NCBI RefSeq assembly: GCF_014836595.1
Contig: NZ_JACSQO010000008.1
Coordinates: 4,019-68,018 of the forward strand
From: Psychrobacillus faecigallinarum
Lineage (GTDB): Bacteria > Bacillota > Bacilli > Bacillales_A > Planococcaceae
Direction: 5' to 3'
DNA: 64,000 nt
Part shown: in pieces, positions 34,282 through 43,321 of the stretch
Layout of the letters: each line of letters opens with the position of its first letter
Numbering within the stretch: the first letter of the stretch is position 1
Position numbers and translations under genes: made by a program
The notes under the pieces: model-generated
Databases searched by the model: none
What the model saw: only the letters and a program-made list of their open reading frames with translations
Told to the model about the DNA's origin: nothing

Positions 34282-35034
34282 ATGAAAATTATTTCTATTC
34301 GGGATATTCATATTGGGGAAGGACTACCAAAAATTATTGTTCCACTAATCGGAAAAAATAAAGAAGCCCTTTTTAAGGAGCTACAATTAGTTAAGGATGC
34401 ATCTCCTGATGTAGTCGAATGGAGAGTAGATTTATTACAGGAAGTTGAAAGCTTAGAATCTGTCAAAGACACCCTTTCATACATACGAGGTTATTTATAT
34501 CCTACCCCCCTTTTGTTTACTTTTAGAAGTCACAAGGAAGGCGGCAATAAAGTTATTGAACCTGATTATTATAAGCAACTTTTACGTGAAGTGATCCAGA
34601 CAAAGGAAATAGATTTAATTGATATTGAGCTTTTCTCAGAGGAAGTTGAGGAGCTAGTTTCTTTAGCTAAGGATAATCATATTTCTGTGGTGATGTCCAA
34701 CCATGATTTTAATGGAACTCCCTCAAAAGAGGTAATAATAGAACGCTTAACAGCTATGCAAAGACTAGGTGCAGATATTCCTAAAATTGCTGTTATGCCT
34801 AATAGTCCAGCCGATGTTATTACCCTCCTGGATGCTACCTATACGATGTATTCTACATATGCGGATCGTCCGATTATTACAATGTCTATGGCTAAATCAG
34901 GTATTATCAGTCGTTTATCTGGAGAAATTTTCGGTTCAGCAGCTACCTTTGGTTCAGTTGTATCAGCTTCCGCTCCAGGACAAATTGAAGCAAAAGAATT
35001 AAAGAAAGTGTTAGGACTTTTACATAACGCATAG
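34282..35034 (+). CDS. aroD: Type I 3-dehydroquinate dehydratase
   Basis: A 250-residue TIM-barrel enzyme of the shikimate pathway converting 3-dehydroquinate to 3-dehydroshikimate. The catalytic His141 (VVMSNHDFNG) and Schiff-base Lys168 (DIPKIAVMP) are present, as are the substrate-binding EWRVD and SMAKSGIISRLSG. Length is normal for the type I form. TGGGAGA precedes the ATG. It is monocistronic with a terminator right after. In many Bacillus species aroC-type genes lie elsewhere; type I may be a dedicated copy. Confidence 0.95.
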   Translation: MKIISIRDIHIGEGLPKIIVPLIGKNKEALFKELQLVKDASPDVVEWRVDLLQEVESLESVKDTLSYIRGYLYPTPLLFTFRSHKEGGNKVIEPDYYKQLLREVIQTKEIDLIDIELFSEEVEELVSLAKDNHISVVMSNHDFNGTPSKEVIIERLTAMQRLGADIPKIAVMPNSPADVITLLDATYTMYSTYADRPIITMSMAKSGIISRLSGEIFGSAATFGSVVSASAPGQIEAKELKKVLGLLHNA

Positions 35035-35036
35035 TA

Positions 35037-35074
35037 ATAACTGCTCCCAATCATTATTCGGGGGGCAGTTTTAA
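35037..35074 (+). terminator. Intrinsic terminator of aroD
   Basis: AACTGCTCCC and GGGGGCAGTT pair around about 12 bases, followed by TTAATGTTT. Confidence 0.85.
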
Positions 35075-35150
35075 TGTTTAAGGCTGAGGAAATTCGCATT
35101 CTAATTGGCAAAATTAAACATTATAATTATTAAAAACAAAAGATATACAT

Positions 35151-35190
35151 AAATGAGCTAGGAAATATATATCCCAGCTCATTGTATTTT
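35151..35190 (-). terminator. Possible terminator downstream of the GNAT genes
   Basis: ATGAGCTGGGA and TCCTAGCTCAT pair around a TATATAT loop. The T tract on the minus strand is short (TTTATG), so confidence is modest. Confidence 0.5.
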
Positions 35191-35239
35191 CACTAAATAG
35201 ATCATTAGTTAAAGTAAAATAATTTACTTTAGAATTACC

Positions 35240-35698
35240 TTACTTTAAACCTGTTTCCTTTTCATATAGCTTGATATGATCACCACTCACGCCGTACACA
35301 ACACCATTATTTTTCCACCCGTATTTTTCATAATAGCCTTCAAGATCTGTGGACAAATAAAGCTTATCATATCCTTTTCTTGCTGCTTCTTTCAGGCTGT
35401 GTTGTAGCAGCATTAAGCCTATTTCTCTACCTCTATATTCTTCTTTCACGAATAAGCAGGCGAGCCATGGGCAAAGGTCTTGGCGGCTATTAAGGTCATT
35501 TCTTAATAACGCATAAGTTCCAATAATCTCCTCCTCTTCAATCATCACATAAAATCTTGGAATATCTGAAAAACGACAAGAATGAATCATAGCATCTTCA
35601 TAAAATTTATAATTATGCTCATTTCCCCATTCTTTCCAAAATACTTGAATTGCTTTTTCGAATAGGTTATTCCTTTCCTGTAACTCAATAATTTGCAT
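35240..35698 (-). CDS. GNAT family N-acetyltransferase
   Basis: A 152-residue single-domain acetyltransferase. Acetyl-CoA loop is VKEEYRGREIGLMLLQHS, with LACLFV as the preceding strand and EKYGWKNNG near the end. GGGGGAAAGATA precedes the ATG. A second GNAT gene lies 80 bp upstream on the same strand. Substrate unknown. Confidence 0.85.
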   Translation of the reverse strand: MQIIELQERNNLFEKAIQVFWKEWGNEHNYKFYEDAMIHSCRFSDIPRFYVMIEEEEIIGTYALLRNDLNSRQDLCPWLACLFVKEEYRGREIGLMLLQHSLKEAARKGYDKLYLSTDLEGYYEKYGWKNNGVVYGVSGDHIKLYEKETGLK

Positions 35699-35778
35699 TA
35701 TCTTTCCCCCAATCCAGCATAACCTGCTCCGTTAGTAAGAACACACCTCTATTAAGTAATGACACGCTTAGAGTTATT

Positions 35779-36237
35779 TTATTTTTCTGTGGATAAAATC
35801 CTCTCTAGTCGTATCATATCCACACAAGGAATGCCGTTTTCCACAATCTCTTCGGGATAATTAATTTTAAAAAAATCCTTATCCACAGAAACAATTCTGA
35901 ATCCACACTTTTGATAGAGTGCAAGCTGATTTATGCTGGAGTTTCCTGTACCTACTTCTATTTTTTGATAACCAAGCTCTTTTGATTTCTCAATGGCATC
36001 GAGAACTAATTCTTTTCCTATTCCTTTTCCTTGATGTTGTTCATGTACAGCTATATTTTTAAGCTCCACAGTCTGGTTATTCAAAGGCACTAAGACATAT
36101 ACGCCAATTATTTTATTTCCTGCTTTCGTTATATAGCATTGACCCTTATCTAAATAAGCTTTAACTAATTCCTCTGCGGGATCTGCTAACAACAACAAAT
36201 CCATTGGAAAATCGCTGTCTATTTTGTATACATTCAT
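35779..36237 (-). CDS. GNAT family N-acetyltransferase, YvbK-like
   Basis: A 152-residue acetyltransferase. The acetyl-CoA loop is EQHQGKGIGKELVLDA; VGTGNSSINQLALYQKCGFR and the ending CVDMIRLERIL resemble Bacillus subtilis YvbK. The pattern VELKNIAVHEQHQGKG is a clean GNAT motif A. The substrate is unknown. It probably forms a small transcription unit with the GNAT gene downstream. Confidence 0.86.
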   Translation of the reverse strand: MNVYKIDSDFPMDLLLLADPAEELVKAYLDKGQCYITKAGNKIIGVYVLVPLNNQTVELKNIAVHEQHQGKGIGKELVLDAIEKSKELGYQKIEVGTGNSSINQLALYQKCGFRIVSVDKDFFKINYPEEIVENGIPCVDMIRLERILSTEK

Positions 36238-36281
36238 TTACTTTCCCCCCTGGAATATTTCTCTATATAAATTGTACCAAA

Positions 36282-36315
36282 AGAAAAGCCGTCCTTCTCT
36301 ATATGAGCGGACGAC
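36282..36315 (-). terminator. Terminator of the copper-amine-oxidase-like gene
   Basis: On the minus strand GTCGTCCG and GGACGGC pair around a 14-base loop and are followed by TTTTCTTTT. Confidence 0.75.
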
Positions 36316-36322
36316 ATATTCT

Positions 36323-37735
36323 TTAAGACTCTGGAACAAGAATTTCTAAAATATCTTCAGACACATAGGTTTTCTTGTTGTGCAAAACCGGTGTTTCTTG
36401 AAATTCTCTTATACTTCTATTGTATCCATACTTCAGCTCTCCCCTAGTAATGGAAAGTGAGCTATTGCCAAGCTTTAAGTACACACTATTACGTTTTGGA
36501 TGGGACATTACTTCATATCCTAAATACTGAGCCACCTCACGTATAGGAATCATCTTAACTCCATTTTGAATTAAATGGTCATTCTCTATTATTTTGTTGA
36601 GCTCTTTTTGAACAGGTTCAATATATTCTAGTGCAATAATTTTTGATGGAGTCGTAAGTTTTTGATTGTTCTTAGGTGAACTATAAAATACGATTAACTC
36701 CTTGTTTGTTAAATCGTTCTTGGAAATTTTCTTTCCCTTTTCATCCACCAATTCTGTTTTGTTGGTAATTTGAAGTTTCAGCTCTTTATCTAGACTAACA
36801 AATTGCTTATCGAATTTTGACACTTTCACTAGGCCACTCTTTTCTTCATGAGCAACAATGATTTCTGGAGAGATTCTTGGTGGATAAATTAAAATCATTG
36901 GTTTATTTTTATCGTAATAGGCATCAATTTTCATCCCCTTTTTAAAGGAGTCAATAGAAATCGCTTTTGTTGAAGCGCTATTAAGAGCTATTACATCTTT
37001 ATTTAATACTAAAATTGAAATCTGAGGCTCTTTCTCATTCGTTTCTACAGTTAATGTTACTTCTTTATTATTTTTAGAAACTTCCTTAATAGTACCGGAG
37101 AATTTCATAAAGTTGCTTGCATCTTTTTCTTCTAAAACAACTACTTTGTTCGGTATTGTTTGAGCAGGAATACTTCTTGTCGAGGTCTTATAAAATACAA
37201 TCAGCTCATTACCCACTAAATTTTTTTGATCGATACTTTCTCCATCCTTATTAACAACAAGCGTTTCCTTAGAGAGATTCAGCTTTAATTGGTTGTCTTC
37301 ACTTGTTAACTCCTCATCGAAGACCCCTACCTTTGTAAAGCCTACATTTTTGCCATCATGAGCAATTATTAACTCTGGCGAAATTTGGGCTGGATAGATC
37401 ATAGTCCTAGCTTTTGTTTTATCATAGTAGGCTTCTATTCTTTGCCCTTTGACAAATTCCTTTTTTTCTATTTCCTTGGCTGTGCCGCTATTATATAAAA
37501 GCGTCTCGTTTGTGATTGTAAAAACAGTGACAATCGGTTCTTTTTGCTCTGTTTCAACAGTAAGTATGACATTGTCTTCTTTATTTACGACTTCTTTAAC
37601 GATACCAGTAAATCTCTCCAGTTTAGAGTTTTCTTTAACCATGGTATCCTCTCCCTCCTTCGCCAAAACAAATGTAGGTGTGAGAAGAAGACAGATTGCT
37701 ATAAAGCTGAACGAAAGATAGTGTAATTTTTTCAT
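36323..37735 (-). CDS. Secreted protein with two internal repeats and a copper-amine-oxidase-N-like C-terminal domain
   Basis: A 470-residue secreted protein. Signal peptide is residues 1-25 (LLLTPTFVLAKEG). Two homologous units of about 150 residues follow (about 40-195 and 205-360); each has F(T/S)G-(I/V)KEV, LTVET-x-KEP, AYYDK-x-K and ELIVFY. The C-terminal 90 residues (NGVKMIPIREVAQYLGYEV, then GELKYGYNRSI) are a copper-amine-oxidase N1-like domain, which in Firmicutes is a cell-surface module with no oxidase. No enzymatic domain is present. Role unknown; probably a wall-associated protein. Confidence 0.85.
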   Translation of the reverse strand: MKKLHYLSFSFIAICLLLTPTFVLAKEGEDTMVKENSKLERFTGIVKEVVNKEDNVILTVETEQKEPIVTVFTITNETLLYNSGTAKEIEKKEFVKGQRIEAYYDKTKARTMIYPAQISPELIIAHDGKNVGFTKVGVFDEELTSEDNQLKLNLSKETLVVNKDGESIDQKNLVGNELIVFYKTSTRSIPAQTIPNKVVVLEEKDASNFMKFSGTIKEVSKNNKEVTLTVETNEKEPQISILVLNKDVIALNSASTKAISIDSFKKGMKIDAYYDKNKPMILIYPPRISPEIIVAHEEKSGLVKVSKFDKQFVSLDKELKLQITNKTELVDEKGKKISKNDLTNKELIVFYSSPKNNQKLTTPSKIIALEYIEPVQKELNKIIENDHLIQNGVKMIPIREVAQYLGYEVMSHPKRNSVYLKLGNSSLSITRGELKYGYNRSIREFQETPVLHNKKTYVSEDILEILVPES

Positions 37736-37870
37736 TTCTGATCATCCCCTTTGTTTTCATCAGTGAATTAGACGGAACACCATGATAAACGTTTCAAAAT
37801 TTTTTGAAACATTTATTATTCTAATGCGTATAAAGTAGTACGAAAAAATACTTAGGAATGGAGCTTAAAC

Positions 37871-38770
37871 ATGGCGTTAGTAATTAACGAAGTAACCAAA
37901 CGTTATCAAGATTTTACTGCAGTTGACCATCTCTCCTTCACCATAGAAAAAGGTGAAATATTTGGTTTAATCGGTCAAAATGGTGCCGGTAAAACTACGA
38001 CCTTTCGGATGATACTAGATTTACAGGAAACTACGGAAGGAACCATCACATGGGATGGTACAAATATCAATAATATTAATAGAGATCTTTTAGGTTATTT
38101 ACCCGAGGAGAGAGGTATTTTCCCTGCTATGAAAGTGGAGGATCAGCTTTACTTCTTTGGAGAGCTTCGTGGTAAATCCCGTAAGGAGCTAAAAAAAGAA
38201 GTGGATTACTGGATTGATCGTTTTGAATTAGAGGACAAACGAAAAGCGAAAGCTGAAACACTATCCAAAGGAAACCAGCAAAAGGTGCAATTGATCGCAA
38301 GCTTCATTCACCAGCCAGCATTTCTTATACTAGACGAACCATTTAGTGGACTGGATCCAGTAAATAAGGATTTGTTGAAGGGTGCCATTTTAGAGCTAAA
38401 AGACAAGGGCACAACTATATTATTTTCTAGCCATCAGATGGAAAATGTAGAAGAGCTTTGTGATCATTTATGTCTTTTAAAACGTGGTGTCTCTTTGTAT
38501 GCTGGAAGCCTGCTAGACTTAAAGAAACAATATGGAAAAACAAAACTTACTATTCGTACGGAGCTTTCAAAGGAGACACTTGAAAGCATGGAGGGCGTTA
38601 AGTATGTCCATGTTGGAAAAGACCAATATATCCTTACACTAGCAGATGAAAAATATGCGCAAGCAATCTTTGACTCTATTTTTGATGGCAAGTATATTGA
38701 GAAATTTAGCTTAGATTATTTGTCATTAGATGAAATCTTCAAGGATAAGGTAGGTGGCAAGAATGTCTAA
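37871..38770 (+). CDS. yhaQ: ABC transporter ATP-binding protein, NatA/YhaQ-like
   Basis: A 299-residue ATPase. Walker A is GQNGAGKTT, the signature LSKGNQQKVQ, Walker B FLILDEPFSGLDP and the switch His is in FSSHQMENVEEL. The C-terminal DUF4162-type extension (about 215-299) is characteristic of NatA/YhaQ proteins. GGAG precedes ATG 37871. It overlaps the permease gene by 8 bp. In Bacillus subtilis the YhaQP pair is a NatAB-like exporter, possibly for Na+. Confidence 0.9.
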   Translation: MALVINEVTKRYQDFTAVDHLSFTIEKGEIFGLIGQNGAGKTTTFRMILDLQETTEGTITWDGTNINNINRDLLGYLPEERGIFPAMKVEDQLYFFGELRGKSRKELKKEVDYWIDRFELEDKRKAKAETLSKGNQQKVQLIASFIHQPAFLILDEPFSGLDPVNKDLLKGAILELKDKGTTILFSSHQMENVEELCDHLCLLKRGVSLYAGSLLDLKKQYGKTKLTIRTELSKETLESMEGVKYVHVGKDQYILTLADEKYAQAIFDSIFDGKYIEKFSLDYLSLDEIFKDKVGGKNV

Positions 38771-40001
38771 ATTTTGGTTGTTAGTCAAACAGTTATATAC
38801 TCAAAAAATAAAAGCAAAATCATTTATAATCATGCTTGCCATCTACGTTGGTGTGATTTCCATCGTAATGTTTTGGTCAGATATAAAGGCTGCATTCTTT
38901 GAAAGTGAAGCACTAGAAATTGCAGTGATAAATGAAACAGAGGCTGATATAGAGGCTTTGTTCCAATCTAATAATGATTTAGCGTTTTCGTTCCCTACTT
39001 CTCCAAATGATGAGGTAGAAAAAGAAGTCATTGACGGAGACTATGCAGCTGCCATTTTTATCAAAGATGAAGAGAATTCTCTTAACGCGGAAATAGCAAC
39101 ATATGAGCCATTAGCATTTACTGATCAGCTCAGTCTATCTTCCACTCTTCAATATGCTGGGAAATTGTATGAGGTACAGCAGCTGAACCTCACAGCCGAA
39201 GAAGCAGATAAAATTCTACAGTCCGAAACCATCATTACAATGAAAAATTTAGACGAAGCCTCTGCTGGAGGCAAGAGTGAGGATGAGAAGGCAGTAGGAA
39301 TCGTTGCTTCTATGCTCATCGGCTCATTAATCTATGGTTTCTTAATATCCTTTTTATCTATGATAACAACAGATGTGGCTTCTGAAAAAGGTTCTCGTGT
39401 TTTAGAGGTTCTTCTTGCAAGTGTTAAACCATCTACTCATTTAATAGCTAAATTAACAGGTACATTTCTCTTGGCAATTACACAAATTGGAGCTTTGATA
39501 ATTTTGTTAGCAGTTATTTTTATGACAGTTGATGGAGGCTCTAAAATAGATAGTTTACAGCCTATGATTGAGGAGCTTTCCTATTCTTATATTGGTTATG
39601 CCCTGGCATTTTTAATCATGACCATTGTGCTAAATTTAATCATTGGTGCATTATTAGGCTCACTCGTATCTAAAGTAGAGGAAGCTGGTCAGGCAGTTAT
39701 GCCAATGACTATCATCGGAATCATAGGATTTTATGTATTAATTTTCGGAGCGCAAAGTCCAGACACCATGCTAGTAAAGGTATTCTCTTACATACCATTT
39801 ACATCGGGTATGGTAATGCCATTACGCATTGGTGCAACTGACATCGGGGCATTTGAGCCGATGCTAGCTTTACTAATACTAACCGTTACCTCTATCGTAG
39901 CATTCATCATCAGCCTGTCCTTCTATAAACGAAGCGTTCTTACTTATAGCTCAGGCGGTATTATCCAAAAGATTAAAACTGTATTAAAGGTAACAACATA
40001 A
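38763..40001 (+). CDS. yhaP: ABC-2 type permease, NatB/YhaP-like
   Basis: A 412-residue permease with one N-terminal span (about 20-40), a large extracytoplasmic loop to about 180, then five C-terminal spans, including TTDVASEKGSRVLEVLLASV, the ABC-2/NatB signature. ATG 38763 is preferred to GTG 38754. It overlaps yhaQ by 8 bp and is followed by a terminator. The exporter may move Na+ or a peptide; the substrate is not certain. Confidence 0.9.
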   Translation: MSKFWLLVKQLYTQKIKAKSFIIMLAIYVGVISIVMFWSDIKAAFFESEALEIAVINETEADIEALFQSNNDLAFSFPTSPNDEVEKEVIDGDYAAAIFIKDEENSLNAEIATYEPLAFTDQLSLSSTLQYAGKLYEVQQLNLTAEEADKILQSETIITMKNLDEASAGGKSEDEKAVGIVASMLIGSLIYGFLISFLSMITTDVASEKGSRVLEVLLASVKPSTHLIAKLTGTFLLAITQIGALIILLAVIFMTVDGGSKIDSLQPMIEELSYSYIGYALAFLIMTIVLNLIIGALLGSLVSKVEEAGQAVMPMTIIGIIGFYVLIFGAQSPDTMLVKVFSYIPFTSGMVMPLRIGATDIGAFEPMLALLILTVTSIVAFIISLSFYKRSVLTYSSGGIIQKIKTVLKVTT

Positions 40002-40006
40002 TCCTA

Positions 40007-40047
40007 AATGAAAGTACCACGAACCTCACATGTTCGTGGTACTTTTA
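40007..40047 (+). terminator. Intrinsic terminator of yhaQP-like operon
   Basis: AAAGTACCACGAAC and GTTCGTGGTACTTTT form a strong stem around CTCACAT. Confidence 0.93.
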
Positions 40048-40130
40048 CTTATTTCGGTCACTTATCTCTCGTCACTTTTTCAGCACTTTTTTGCATATAC
40101 TATGGGGGTGAAAGAAGGGATGCGAATTAT

Positions 40131-41975
40131 ATGTGTGGAATAACCGGATGGGTTGATTTTAGAAAAGATTTACGGGGGTATTCTCCTGTTGTGGAGAAAA
40201 TGGCAGAGAGTTTAAAAAAGCGGGGACCAGATGATCATAATGTGTGGAGTGCGGTCCATGCTCTCTTCGGTCATCGAAGATTGACTGTTGTTGATCCCGT
40301 TGGAGGCAAACAGCCAATGAGCAAAAGCTATCAATCTAGGAATTATACGCTTTGCTATAATGGAGAGCTTTATAATACGGAAGATTTACGAAAGGAATTA
40401 TTAAGTAAAGGGCATTCATTCTCAGGGCATTCAGATACAGAGGTATTATTAACCTCTTATATTGAATGGAAGGAAAAGTGTGTTGATTACTTCAATGGAA
40501 TTTTTGCTTTTGCCATTTGGGATGAAGAAGAGCAAAAGGTTTTTATAGCAAGAGACCGCTTAGGAGTAAAGCCATTGTTTTTTACGGAAAGAAATGATGG
40601 ATTGCTATTCGGATCTGAATTAAAGGCATTGCTTGCACACCCAGGTGTTCCAACAGAGATTGATCGGAATGGATTATCAGAGATTATTGGGCTTGGGCCT
40701 TCCCGCACTCCTGGATTCGGTGTATATAAAGGGATAAAGGAGCTTAGACCAGCACATGCATTAACTTTTTCGAAAAACGGCCTGCGTATGTGGCGATATT
40801 GGAACGTGGAAAGTAAAGAGCATACCGACACATTAGAGGAAACGATAGAAAAAGTACGTTACTTAGTAACAGATGCGGTAGAAAGACAGCTTGTGTCCGA
40901 TGTGCCTTTATGTACATTCCTTTCGGGAGGAATAGATTCTAGTGCTATTTCTGCAATTGCTGCAAATGCTTATAAAAGAGATGGAATACCCCCTCTTCAT
41001 ACTTACTCGATTGATTATGAAAACAATAATGTTCACTTCAAGGGAAATGAATTTCAGCCTAGCGAGGACTTCCCTTTCATCCAAAAAGTCTCTAGCTCTC
41101 TTCATACTACTCACCATTTTTCAGTCATTACACAGGATGATCTAGCCCAATTTTTAACGGAGGCAGTCCATGTACGTGATTTACCTGGAATGGCAGATAT
41201 AGACTCCTCTTTACTATGGTTCTGTAAAGAAATAAAAAAGGATTTTACCGTAGGATTGTCCGGAGAATGTGCGGATGAGATATTTGGGGGCTATCCTTGG
41301 TTTCATAAGGTTGGAAATGCAGAAACAGGCTTCCCTTGGATTCGATCCAAGCATGAAAGACACTCCTTGCTAAACGATAGCTGGCAACAAAAATTGAAAA
41401 TTGAAGATTATGTACAAAACGCATATGATATAAGCGTAGCAGAAACACCTCAGCTGTTTGGCGAGTCCTCCTTAGAAGCAGAACGAAGAAATCTCTTTTA
41501 TATGAATATGATTTGGTTTATGTCCACACTTTTGGAACGAAAAGACCGGATGAGCATGGGAGCAAGCTTAGAAGTGCGTGTCCCCTTTGCAGACCATCGT
41601 CTTGTAGAGTATGCGTGGAATATTCCGTGGGATTTTAAAATGGTTGGAAACCAAGAAAAAGGCATTCTTAGGAAGGCATTAGAGGGAATTCTTCCAAACG
41701 AAGTGCTCTATCGTAAAAAGAGCCCTTATCCAAAAACCCATAATCCGGTCTATGCAGCAAAGGTTCAGCTCATGCTGAAGGAGCAACTGCTAGATAAGAA
41801 TTCTATATTGCATGAACTATTTGACCCTAGAAGTCTTCAAACGTTAATCGAATCTAATGGAGAGGCCTTTAAGATTCCTTGGTTTGGACAATTGATGACT
41901 GGTCCCCAGCTATTAGCTTACTTAGCTCAAACGCATATTTGGTTTAAAGATTATAATGTTCAATTGGTGGATTAA
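40131..41975 (+). CDS. asnO: Asparagine synthetase (glutamine-hydrolysing), AsnO-like
   Basis: A 614-residue enzyme. ATG 40131 gives MCGITGW, exposing catalytic Cys2 of the class II glutaminase; the frame continues upstream only through the yhaP terminator. Glutaminase residues 1-210 carry KRGPDDHNVW, YNGELYN and SDTEVLL. The synthetase domain has the PP-loop LSGGIDSSAI and a later SGECADEIFGGYPW. The length equals Bacillus subtilis AsnO (614), the sporulation-associated paralogue, rather than AsnB (632) or AsnH (747). AAGGGA lies ten bases ahead of the start. Paralogue choice is inference from length and phrase memory. Confidence 0.9.
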   Translation: MCGITGWVDFRKDLRGYSPVVEKMAESLKKRGPDDHNVWSAVHALFGHRRLTVVDPVGGKQPMSKSYQSRNYTLCYNGELYNTEDLRKELLSKGHSFSGHSDTEVLLTSYIEWKEKCVDYFNGIFAFAIWDEEEQKVFIARDRLGVKPLFFTERNDGLLFGSELKALLAHPGVPTEIDRNGLSEIIGLGPSRTPGFGVYKGIKELRPAHALTFSKNGLRMWRYWNVESKEHTDTLEETIEKVRYLVTDAVERQLVSDVPLCTFLSGGIDSSAISAIAANAYKRDGIPPLHTYSIDYENNNVHFKGNEFQPSEDFPFIQKVSSSLHTTHHFSVITQDDLAQFLTEAVHVRDLPGMADIDSSLLWFCKEIKKDFTVGLSGECADEIFGGYPWFHKVGNAETGFPWIRSKHERHSLLNDSWQQKLKIEDYVQNAYDISVAETPQLFGESSLEAERRNLFYMNMIWFMSTLLERKDRMSMGASLEVRVPFADHRLVEYAWNIPWDFKMVGNQEKGILRKALEGILPNEVLYRKKSPYPKTHNPVYAAKVQLMLKEQLLDKNSILHELFDPRSLQTLIESNGEAFKIPWFGQLMTGPQLLAYLAQTHIWFKDYNVQLVD

Positions 41976-41983
41976 TAAATGTT

Positions 41984-42022
41984 AGAGGGTGGCGGTGACA
42001 AATCACTTTCACCCTCTTTATT
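41984..42022. terminator. Bidirectional terminator between asnO-like and methyltransferase genes
   Basis: AGAGGGTG and CACCCTCT pair around an 18-base internal part with its own GTGA/TCAC stem; T-rich on the plus side. Confidence 0.8.
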
Positions 42023-42028
42023 GTTCAG

Positions 42029-42838
42029 CTATTTTTTTACTCCAATATACAATAGGTGAGAGGATATCCCTAAAATATAAGGGTCATTGGCTTTTTCAAT
42101 CAGCAGGTCAATTAGATTTTTGTATTCCTGCTCACCTTTGTCTTTCCAGTAGTCCCAATTTTCCTTATTCAATATTGAAGCGACATTTGAGCCTATTAAT
42201 TCTAAGCTTTCAAATCCATGCGCTTCCATGAACGGCTTTATCTCTTCGATATTAAAATAATACGCTCCTGTAAAACGCCCAGCTTCTTGGTGATTAAAGC
42301 TGCCTGTGTCGTTAAATTGTTGAATGCTTTTCATCTGGTTATTTGGCTTCCAATTTTCAGGGTACATGAGAGAAGTAAGTATGTGCTTAATCCTAGGCAT
42401 AAACGCAATAAAAACAAGCCCATTCTTTTTGGTTACTCTATGTAATTCACGTATTGCTTTTATCCGGTCGGCTTCTTCCTGTAAATGATACATAGGTCCA
42501 AGCATAAGAGCCGCATCAAACTGCTCATCTTGGATCCCGGATAAGTCTCTTGCATCTGCTACAAGAAAATCTGAAAAGTGATTTTCCAGATGAAATTCTT
42601 CTGCTTTTTCTTTCGCTATCTCTACTAGTTTCGGTGTAAGGTCAGTTAGGGTTACCCTATAGCCCTCCATTGCTAGCTTGATTGAATATTTCCCCGGTCC
42701 CGCCCCGTTATCGAGTATATTCCCAGCAGGAGGAAGATATCTCTTTATGTAATGCCAATTCACCTGAAATTCAATTGGTTCTCTTTCAAGTCTCCCCCAC
42801 TCATCAAATTGGTTGTAATAATTAATAATGTCACTCAT
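42029..42838 (-). CDS. Class I SAM-dependent methyltransferase
   Basis: A 269-residue protein. SAM-binding motif I is NILDNGAGPGKYSIKLA, followed by VTLTDLTPKLV (acidic ribose-binding position), FLVADARDL and FDAALMLGPMYHL, so the Rossmann core is complete. The C-terminal part (about 180-269) is helical and could form the substrate lid. ATG 42838 is chosen with TAGGTG upstream; the in-frame ATG three codons earlier has no ribosome site. Substrate not predictable. Confidence 0.88.
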   Translation of the reverse strand: MSDIINYYNQFDEWGRLEREPIEFQVNWHYIKRYLPPAGNILDNGAGPGKYSIKLAMEGYRVTLTDLTPKLVEIAKEKAEEFHLENHFSDFLVADARDLSGIQDEQFDAALMLGPMYHLQEEADRIKAIRELHRVTKKNGLVFIAFMPRIKHILTSLMYPENWKPNNQMKSIQQFNDTGSFNHQEAGRFTGAYYFNIEEIKPFMEAHGFESLELIGSNVASILNKENWDYWKDKGEQEYKNLIDLLIEKANDPYILGISSHLLYIGVKK

Positions 42839-42989
42839 AACAAACACCTACATTCTTCATCAATTTTAATATTAGTTCTATTTGCAGTAGGATAATCCCT
42901 GCTAGATGAAATAATTTATACTATTTTCAACTATTAAATAGAAATAGTTTACCCGGCAAGCATGTATATAGATGACAAATTTCAGCTCT

Positions 42990-43108
42990 CGGCGGGGGCA
43001 TTCCGTGGGGTGAGCGATAAGCCATCACCGTCGCTAGCGCGCACGTTGTGATGGCTTATCTGTCTCACTCATCCCACTGGAGTCGCCGCCTGTCGCTCCA
43101 ATCATTAG
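42990..43108. repeat. Dispersed hairpin-bearing intergenic repeat (full-length copy)
   Basis: Perfect 13-base arms GATAAGCCATCAC (43016-43028) and GTGATGGCTTATC (43048-43060) enclose a GC-rich loop CGTCGCTAGCGCGCACGTT. Flanking GGCATTCCGTGGGGTGAGC and CATCCCACTGGAGTCGCCGCC match, in reverse orientation, the tandem array at 1-463, and the shorter copy at 53306. The rest of the intergenic region 42839-43293 is AT-rich without genes. Confidence 0.85.
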
Positions 43109-43293
43109 ATTGAGAGTAATTAGAAGGGAATAACTTATACTGTTATATTCAGCCATCAAATAGAATCAGCTTAAGCGAAAAGCATGTGTAATAGATGGTA
43201 CGATTTTGCTAATATCACCTCCAATTTTCAAAAAAATTCAATCCTACTCTAAAGGCAATAAATCAGAAGACTTTATTGTTTCTTAGAAAAAAA

Positions 43294-43320
43294 AGACAGA
43301 GATTCATCATCTCTGTCCAG
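43294..43320 (-). terminator. Intrinsic terminator of the dapH operon
   Basis: On the minus strand GACAGAGATGATGAATCTCTGTC is followed by eight T residues. Confidence 0.93.
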
Positions 43321-43321
43321 T

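Noticed and set aside
40008..40130. N-terminal extension of the asparagine synthetase
   Set aside because: It would translate the yhaP terminator and bury the catalytic Cys2.
43109..43293. Gene between the dispersed repeat and the dapH operon terminator
   Set aside because: AT-rich, no frame with start and ribosome site.
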